NCBI GenBank assembly: GCA_027924585.1
Contig: BSBM01000050.1
Location: 4,216,001 to 4,280,000, forward strand
Direction: 5' to 3'
Length of the DNA: 64,000 nucleotides
Origin: Larix kaempferi
Lineage: Eukaryota > Streptophyta > Pinopsida > Pinales > Pinaceae
Shown: in pieces, positions 58,230 to 64,000 of the stretch
How the letters are laid out: each line of letters starts with the position of its first letter
How positions within the stretch are numbered: position 1 is the first letter of the stretch
Translations under genes and position numbers: made by a program
Notes under the pieces: model-generated
Database searches by the model: none
The model's input: the letters and a program-made list of their open reading frames with translations, nothing else
What the model was told of the DNA's origin: nothing

Positions 58230-58370
58230 TCAGGCAACGGCATGCCCAAACGTCTGTAGCGCGTCGAAACTTGTATTGGTGGCTAAAGTTGGATGTAGTT
58301 GTACTATTGTACCTCCATGTAACTTGAGTTCAATGCCATATACAATATGACATTTTATCAAATCTTTCAT
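58230..58370 (-). other. Possible host exon, 46-codon frame
   Basis: Just beyond the copia L break a GC-richer stretch gives a minus-strand frame from Met at 58370 to a stop at 58230. It reads LIKCHIVYGIELKLHGGTIV then QLHPTLATNTSFDALQTFG. A T-rich run ending in AAAG lies just upstream (58371-58400) and could be a splice acceptor. The composition looks more protein-like than the AT-rich surroundings, but I do not recognise a family. It may equally be chance or TE debris. Confidence 0.22.
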
Positions 58371-58637
58371 TACAAACTTTAAAAAAAAATTACTGACATT
58401 TAGACATCTTCTCTAAAAAAAATTATGTCCAATCAAAATTGTACTTCACCAAAAATTAAAAAATTATGAAAAAAAATATTTAAATATATATTTTCTATAA
58501 ATATAGAAAAACATTATAATTTTTTTATTTTAAAAATAAATTAATACAAAATCAAACTGTTTTTGAATTTTTAATAAAAGTATAAAACCTATTTAACAAA
58601 CACTAAACATCACCCCACCCCTATGATAGTGATTTAC

Positions 58638-58662
58638 ATAATAATAATAATAATAATAATAA
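58638..58662. repeat. (ATA)n microsatellite
   Basis: About eight uninterrupted ATA/AAT triplets. The words before it (TGATAGTGATTTACATA) recur about 80 bases further right near 58703, which suggests a small local duplication around the microsatellite. Confidence 0.85.
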
Positions 58663-59716
58663 AACATCAAGCACACCCCACCATCCATCCCCATATATAT
58701 ATATGATAGTGATTTACATAAAAATGAGTAAGATTGATTAAAATAATGTGGCCACTTACCTTCTTTAACTATTTTCATAATAAATAAATAAAATGCCATG
58801 CCATGTACGTAAGACCACTCATTGTACGAATAGAATCATCCTATCGATTGCAAGATCACTATTATATTAAATATTATTAATAATATTTTCTACAAAACTA
58901 GTGGCTTAGATTTAGTATTAAACTATTAAACATGATTTATTTATATAATATAAATGTTCTATAAACAAAAGGATCAAGGATCAAAGGAAACGTGATAGCG
59001 CATTTGAAAAAGGTAATCGTTATAGCACATATTCAAAGTGCATTTATCATAAATCATTACAATACATGAATTAAGAGATCCTGAATTTTTTTATATTTCT
59101 CTTCAAACGAAAAGATGGAAAAGGCATTTGGTTGCCTATTTTCTCCTTGTACCAAAAAGGCAACTATTTATTTTACGGAATACTCTAAAATAATACCTAT
59201 TTGTTTTATTTTATTCTTGTGACCTATTTAAAGACTCCATCATTATTACAAGTAACATAAAAATACATATATTTATTTGTATTGGTGGTCACAATGTGGA
59301 TTCATTTGATCTTTCGAAAGTGGAGGAAATAATAAATAATTTCCAAATGTGGGTGGATTATATTTTTAAATAATATTCTTGAACGCTATTAAATTGTTAA
59401 AATACCACAACTTGGCTTCTAGAGCTTCAAGTGGCAGACACACACATATCTATTTGTCTTTGAATAATCTAATTTTGATTTTCTCCAACTTTTGGCACTT
59501 TAATAATTATTATAGCGGTGATATGGAATTAATAAAGTTGAAAAATAGTAGAAGAAATTATAAAAAGTTTAATTTTTTAGTGAATAATTGTCTCAAAATT
59601 GGAGTTATACACGAGCATATTCAGGAAAAGGTAAGTACCCATACAAAGGACCGCACTTCTTTCTAGGCATCATGTCTCGTCCACCCACTATATCGTGAAG
59701 AGAAAAAAATGCTATT

Positions 59717-59863
59717 CAAGGATGGTTGTCCTAAACATTTGATAATGCAAATATAGAAAGATGCACAAGAATTATTAGTTTTTTTACTTCAAGGATGGTT
59801 GTCCTAAACATTTGATAATGCAAATATAGAAAGATGCAAAAGAATTATTAGTTTTTTTTACTT
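59717..59863. repeat. 73-bp tandem duplication
   Basis: Two copies begin CAAGGATGGTTGTCC at 59717 and 59790 and end in a T run plus ACTT. They are nearly identical: one substitution in GATGCACAAG/GATGCAAAAG and one extra T. This is a recent local duplication. Confidence 0.88.
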
Positions 59864-60239
59864 CGAGAAATAAAATATTATATTTGCTATTTTAACTTGA
59901 AATTTCTTTGTCTTGATATTGAGTTTAGGTTTCTAGGGTCTTCTTTTTTTTTCATATGAAAAAAAAGGTTGTAATTCATTATATTTATAAATGAACTACA
60001 TTGTTCATGGGCCATGTAGGCCGATACATAAATTCCTTTATCAGATGAATCTATATGTGAGCAATATCCTCAAACATAAATACAAAAGCATACAAAATGT
60101 AGAAATACCATTATATTAGATAAATTGCTATAAGTAGCAAACCAAACAAAAAAGATATCACATTATCTTGTTATATAACAAGTATAAAATCTATGTATAT
60201 CTGTCCACCACTGCTGGATTTTTCTTGTCGTAACATACT

Positions 60240-60720
60240 CACTTCATCCAGGGTGTGGACCTAGATCATGCTCTGTAATTGTGTCATTTGTCATTTCCCA
60301 TCAATGCCATGTGTCATCACCCTCATGAAGACCCGTCATTGATAGTTGATCTACCAAGATGTTTCTTTCTCTATAGATGTGTTGGTAGTTGATATCCTAA
60401 AGCATGCCCACAATTCTTGATATTTCTTAATGTAGTGGCTTCAGCGGAATGTTCTTACGAGGTCTCTTCATCCTCATCCAATCTACAACTAGCATTGAGT
60501 CCCCAAATACTACAACTTGTGTACCCCTTTTGATAGAGCGAAATGCATTACTAATTTGAGAGTCATCATCTCAACATGATCAATAGTGCTCCTACCTAGA
60601 CTTGTAGAAAAATTAAACCAATGTGAATCTGAGATGTATATGATACCCCCAACTCCTCACATACCTGACTCACCTTGTGATGCTCCATCAAAATAAGACC
60701 AACTTCCAGATCTATCAATA
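60240..60720 (-). pseudogene. Degenerate RNase H-like domain, copy 2
   Basis: Minus-strand frames read SYFDGASQGE near 60670-60700, GVGGIIYISDSHWFNFSTSL, VEMMTLKLVMHFALSKGV, VFGDSMLVVDWM near 60480-60500, then HIYREKNILVDQLS. This is the RNase H type-1 fold of plant LINE and RVT_3 proteins, with catalytic D (FDGAS), E (VEMM) and D (GDS) recognisable. Stops and a frameshift break it. The same domain occurs again at 61360-61740 in the same orientation. Confidence 0.7.
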
Positions 60721-61340
60721 ATCTCTTCTACTATCCTTCTCTATTTTGGAGGTCCCTTATCCTGTGGAAACTGATCAAGGATGGCCAAGCTTTTTGAGGC
60801 ATATACCTCTAGAGAAATAGAGATGTCTTTAAATATTTCCTTGTTCCTGGAAATCCATGCTCCCCAAATCATTAGAACTGATAAATCCCGATAATCTGTG
60901 CAATCCACATTGTTCATCCAAGCCTGTAAGGCTTCCTATAGCCCCAGTCCATTCCAAATAAAATGAGTACCCATTACCTGAGAGACATAATCCCACATCT
61001 TGGTCATGGGCGAACATTATCTAGCATGTTGCATACCAATTCATGTTGTAGTGGCTGGGCTGCTTGCCATTGGATCTCAAGCAACGAGTCAGATCCAACA
61101 TCAAGCAACCCAGCTGCCGCAATATTAATTGATGCGCAACAGGCTAGATAATTTTCGCCCTGGTCATGTATGGGCAACAAATATTTTCATAGATAAAAAA
61201 TTCTTGTCCAGAAGGGAAGACCAAAAGAAACTATCTTCTCAATACTATGGTAAATAAAACATAGTCTATAAACAACCAAGAGATTAGTAGATGGAAGATG
61301 ACTGGAGGAAACTCCTCTTCTCCTCTAAACTCTTATACTA
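60721..61340 (-). pseudogene. LINE-like remnant between two RNase H domains
   Basis: Low-quality minus-strand reading (WQAAQPLQHELVCNML, LFGMDWGYRKP, WGAW-like words) that resembles the zinc-binding region after RT in plant LINE or RVT proteins. No intact frame, and the assignment rests on position upstream of the 60240-60720 RNase H. It could be host-derived debris. Confidence 0.4.
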
Positions 61341-61359
61341 CCAACACCCCGTCCTGTAG

Positions 61360-61740
61360 ACTGATGGATTCTTTTGAAATCCCATCTGCCTTCTGGTTAA
61401 GTTCCCTATAAATATGTCCGAAGAAGAGATGTCTGTAACTTGCTATTGATTCCTCTATGCGCTAGAGTAGGGGAAATAATTGAATATTAGTAATTTGATA
61501 AATTCGATTACACCAATCCACTAACAGTTTCGAATCAGCTAGCTCCTAGAGAGTGATCAAGCCAAGATCGAAGGTGTAATTAAGCAAAATCCATAATACA
61601 TAGATCTTTGCTTTATATTAGTGCTCCTCCCTACTCCAAATTTCAATTTATAGAAGTGCAAGATCGAGAGATAAAGAACTTCTCCTATTCCACACATAAC
61701 TAGATCACCTTGGCAAGCACTAACAAAGTAAGCCCAAGCC
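61360..61740 (-). pseudogene. Degenerate RNase H-like domain, copy 1
   Basis: The minus-strand frame 61557-61838 contains MAWAYFVSACQGDLVMCG, IGEVLYLS, LKFGVGRSTN. It is continued in another frame by LADSKLLVDWCNRIYQITNI and FGHIYRELNQKADGIS. It has the layout of a plant RVT_3 RNase H, but the first catalytic Asp (expected in FDGAS) is replaced, since FVSA is read. It is more diverged from copy 2 than a recent duplicate would be. Confidence 0.65.
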
Positions 61741-62100
61741 ATATACTGATTAATGAATGGATCTTTTATAATTATGCAACTCTTCTTATGTTTTTCTATT
61801 AAATCCTCCATGAATAACAATCTAATTTTGTGTGCCACTAATACTCTCTCTCAAACTTTTTTTTAAAAACTTCTTATTTATGGTGAACCATAAGAATCTA
61901 TTAGCCTTGTATAAGCAAAGTTGAAATATAATCAATGAATAATTGTTGCATTGCCCTTTTATCTTGTTTCATACCCTATATGATAGGCATACCATTCTTA
62001 ATTGTCTTAAAAATATTTTAAATGCAAATTGACAATTTTGAATAGGAAGATATGGATACAATAATTTTCTCTATGCCACAAAAGTAAATTGTAATTGCAT

Positions 62101-62482
62101 CATCGAAAGGATGTTAACCAAATGTCATCCTAATAGAAAAAAGATAAGAAAAATACCCAAGTCTTATAAAATATATTATTTTTAAAAATAATTTAGGAAT
62201 ATGATAATTATTATTATTTATAATATTTGCTTGTGATTGGAGTCAAAGTTATTCATAATTGCTCTTCGATTTCATTCACATAATGTCATCATCGAAAGGA
62301 GGTTAACCAAATGTCATCATAATATTTAAAAAGATATTAAAAAAAAAAGAAAAATATTCAAGTCAAATAAAATATATTATTTTTCAAAAATAATTTATGC
62401 TTATGATAATTATTATAATTTATAATATTTGTTTGTGATTGGAGTCAAAGTTATTCATAATTGCACCTCGATTTCATTCACA
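62101..62482. repeat. 189-bp tandem duplication
   Basis: Unit starts CATCGAAAGG at 62101 and 62290, both running through AAATATATTATTTTT, TTGTGATTGGAGTCAAAG and GATTTCATTCACATAA. The copies differ by scattered substitutions and small indels, so they are older than the 73-bp pair. Confidence 0.88.
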
Positions 62483-63042
62483 TAAGACTACTTTTGTAAG
62501 TAAATTTCCAAGCAAAGGATAAGTATGTCATAAGTGAGAGTCAAACTTAGATTGAAATGATAATAATTTCCCACTTTAAACACCCAAAATTCTAAACCCG
62601 TTGACAATTTACAAAAATTATTATAATCTTAATAATTCCCATTTTCCCATATTCAAATATAGAATAACACCCAGAATAATATTTAATGTTTTTTTTTCAT
62701 TATCTAATAAACCCTCATTCACATGAAACTATTATGTGTATAGACAAATTGATTCAAAAGAGACAAGCATGTCATAAGGGAGAGCCAAATTTCGGTGGAG
62801 AGGATAAAAATCCGATTCACTTTAATTATCCAAAATTATAGACTTTTATTATACAATGAGAGGTTCTTAGTTTTGAAGATAGATTTTGAGGTTAAACGAC
62901 TTGTAAAAGAGAAAGTTAAGGATTTCAGAGACTATCAAGTATAAATCCTAATGATAAATCCTAAAGATCAAAGGACTTGCCTTTATCCTTCATACTCACA
63001 AGTTCTTTAGTTTAGCATTCAACCATGGTATCTCTTAGTCGT

Positions 63043-63076
63043 GGACATAAAGCCTCATTGGACATAAAGCCTCATT
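63043..63076. repeat. 17-bp tandem duplication
   Basis: GGACATAAAGCCTCATT occurs twice with no spacer and no mismatch. Confidence 0.9.
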
Positions 63077-63287
63077 GTTTTTATTTTTAAAAGTGGGAAT
63101 AAAAACAACCCCTAAATTCTAGGACAATTATGATTAACCCTATTTTTATCCAAGTTGTATGGAATTATTTTGAGAAAAAATATTAGCAAATGGTTAGAAA
63201 TTTAAGAAAAAAAGGATGAAGGAAAAACCAACCTTAGAATATACCATTCGATTATGAACCACTTAATGATGCTTAAGATCATCACAA

Positions 63288-64000
63288 GGAATGCTGCAAA
63301 ACAAAGGTTATGATAACCAAATCCAAAAATATCACTTGAGGTAATTTTTTGTATGATAATAACAACTTAGGGGAAGTTACTTCATACAAATATCTCAAAG
63401 TCAATCTTTAACACAAACTTAACTGAAACTACATCATCGAGAAAATAATTAATAGAGGGTGGAGAACCTATTTTCGTCTTGAAAACAATTGTAAATTAGT
63501 GGAGTTCTAGTTGTGGGTTAGAAATAAACTCCTCGTTGAAAATATCAAATTTCCTTACTCTTATTATCTTTATGGGTGTGAAGTTTGGGGCTGCAGCATC
63601 TCTAGAGTATCGTAGAAGAGGATCAGGAAATCCAAAAAGAAATTTATAATTTATTATCTTAAAATTAAAAGAAACACACCCTATCATATCCTCCTCATAG
63701 ACTCTAGTTTTTCTCCCATTGACTATGACTAAGTACCTATGTTACAAGCACATGTCAACTAACATGAAAGAGAAGAAGCTTCGGCTAAGATTACTTCAAA
63801 CTCCAATCAAAGCTACTTGCAACCTAAGAGGGGGTGGCATAAATATGCCAAGCCTTGGATAAATATTAGATAATAGAGGAGGTCACTCTAGAGTATGGAT
63901 ACCATTAAAATTATGTTCATACATAAATTTAAGCTGAAATTGTGTTGCTATAAAGAATTAGAGAAAAATAGTGAATTAAGATACTATCAAGAGGTCATTG
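63288..64000 (+). pseudogene. LINE reverse transcriptase C-terminal fragment
   Basis: Plus-strand frames read KTKVMITKSKNI, LGEVTSYKYLKVNL, a stop, INRGWRTYFRLENNC, then LYGCEVWGCSISRVS near 63570-63615 and FIIYYLKIKRNTPYHILLID. These are typical of the last third of plant LINE RT, where YKYLG and LYGCEVWG are conserved. Further on the frame breaks, with RGGWHKYAKPW-like words near 63830. It continues beyond the window. No poly(A) tail or target duplication can be judged. Confidence 0.78.

Larger units (their letters stand above)
58371..60200. other. AT-rich intergenic stretch without recognised genes
   Basis: I see no TE protein, RNA gene or convincing host gene here. It includes an ATA/AAT microsatellite at 58638-58662, a short ATATATAT run near 58694, and a 73-bp tandem duplication listed separately. 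The plus-strand ORF 59379-59666 has no recognisable motif and AT-driven composition. Confidence 0.6.
61841..63287. other. AT-rich stretch without recognised genes
   Basis: No credible coding sequence on either strand. It contains a 189-bp tandem duplication and a 17-bp one, listed separately. Otherwise I see nothing in it. Confidence 0.6.

Noticed and set aside
58230-64000. A conventional host gene in the right flank
   Set aside because: Apart from one weak 46-codon frame there is no run of exons, and recognisable proteins are LINE or RNase H remnants.

Overview
This is plant nuclear DNA made almost entirely of transposable elements nested inside one another. LTR retrotransposons of the copia and gypsy types, initiator-Met-type primer sites (TGGTATCAGAGC and variants), chromovirus and LINE remnants and the AT-rich flanks all fit a large seed-plant genome. 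The wording of the gypsy and LINE proteins reminds me of gymnosperms (conifers), but nothing here proves it. I found no intact host gene, tRNA, rRNA or CRISPR array.

The nesting can be read from target-site duplications (TSDs). Level 1: copia L (56821-58219, minus), a fragment. Level 2: C1, a chromodomain gypsy on the plus strand, inserted in the reverse transcriptase of L. Its visible parts are 6466-9604 and 50181-56820; its first 50 or so bases lie left of the window. Level 3, inside C1: copia A (up to 6465, minus) in the 5' LTR, copia-like D (9605-50180, minus, TSD AATGG) at the gag/protease junction, and solo LTR K (54997-56620) in the 3' LTR. Level 4, inside D: short element E (9637-12673), C2 (15606-23878, minus, same family as C1), the large gypsy F (28670-49270, minus, TSD CACAT) and a hAT-like non-autonomous DNA transposon (49281-50171, 8-bp TSD CATTCAAC). 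Level 5, inside F: four solo LTRs, J (30530-32015), G (35932-38761), H (41347-43418) and I (44781-45575).

With the insertions subtracted, D is about 7.7 kb with LTRs of about 2.53 kb and only a gag-like gene, so it is non-autonomous. F is about 13.4 kb. It has gag, zinc knuckles, protease, a second gag-like segment between protease and RT, RT, RNase H, integrase, and then a further sense ORF of roughly 2.9 kb (ORF3) ending in coiled coil and preceded by a good TATA box. C1 and C2 have LTRs of about 1.75-1.78 kb. E is a 3.0-kb element with 824/834-bp LTRs and one open gag-like ORF.

The left edge (1-1870) holds the 3' non-coding part of copia A: three successive tandem-repeat arrays and, furthest left, what looks like part of another LTR. 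The right edge (58220-64000) is outside the nest. It is AT-rich, with microsatellite and tandem duplications, two degenerate RNase H-like domains on the minus strand and a LINE reverse-transcriptase tail on the plus strand running off the end. Apart from the E ORF, every TE protein is broken by stops, frameshifts or lost catalytic residues.
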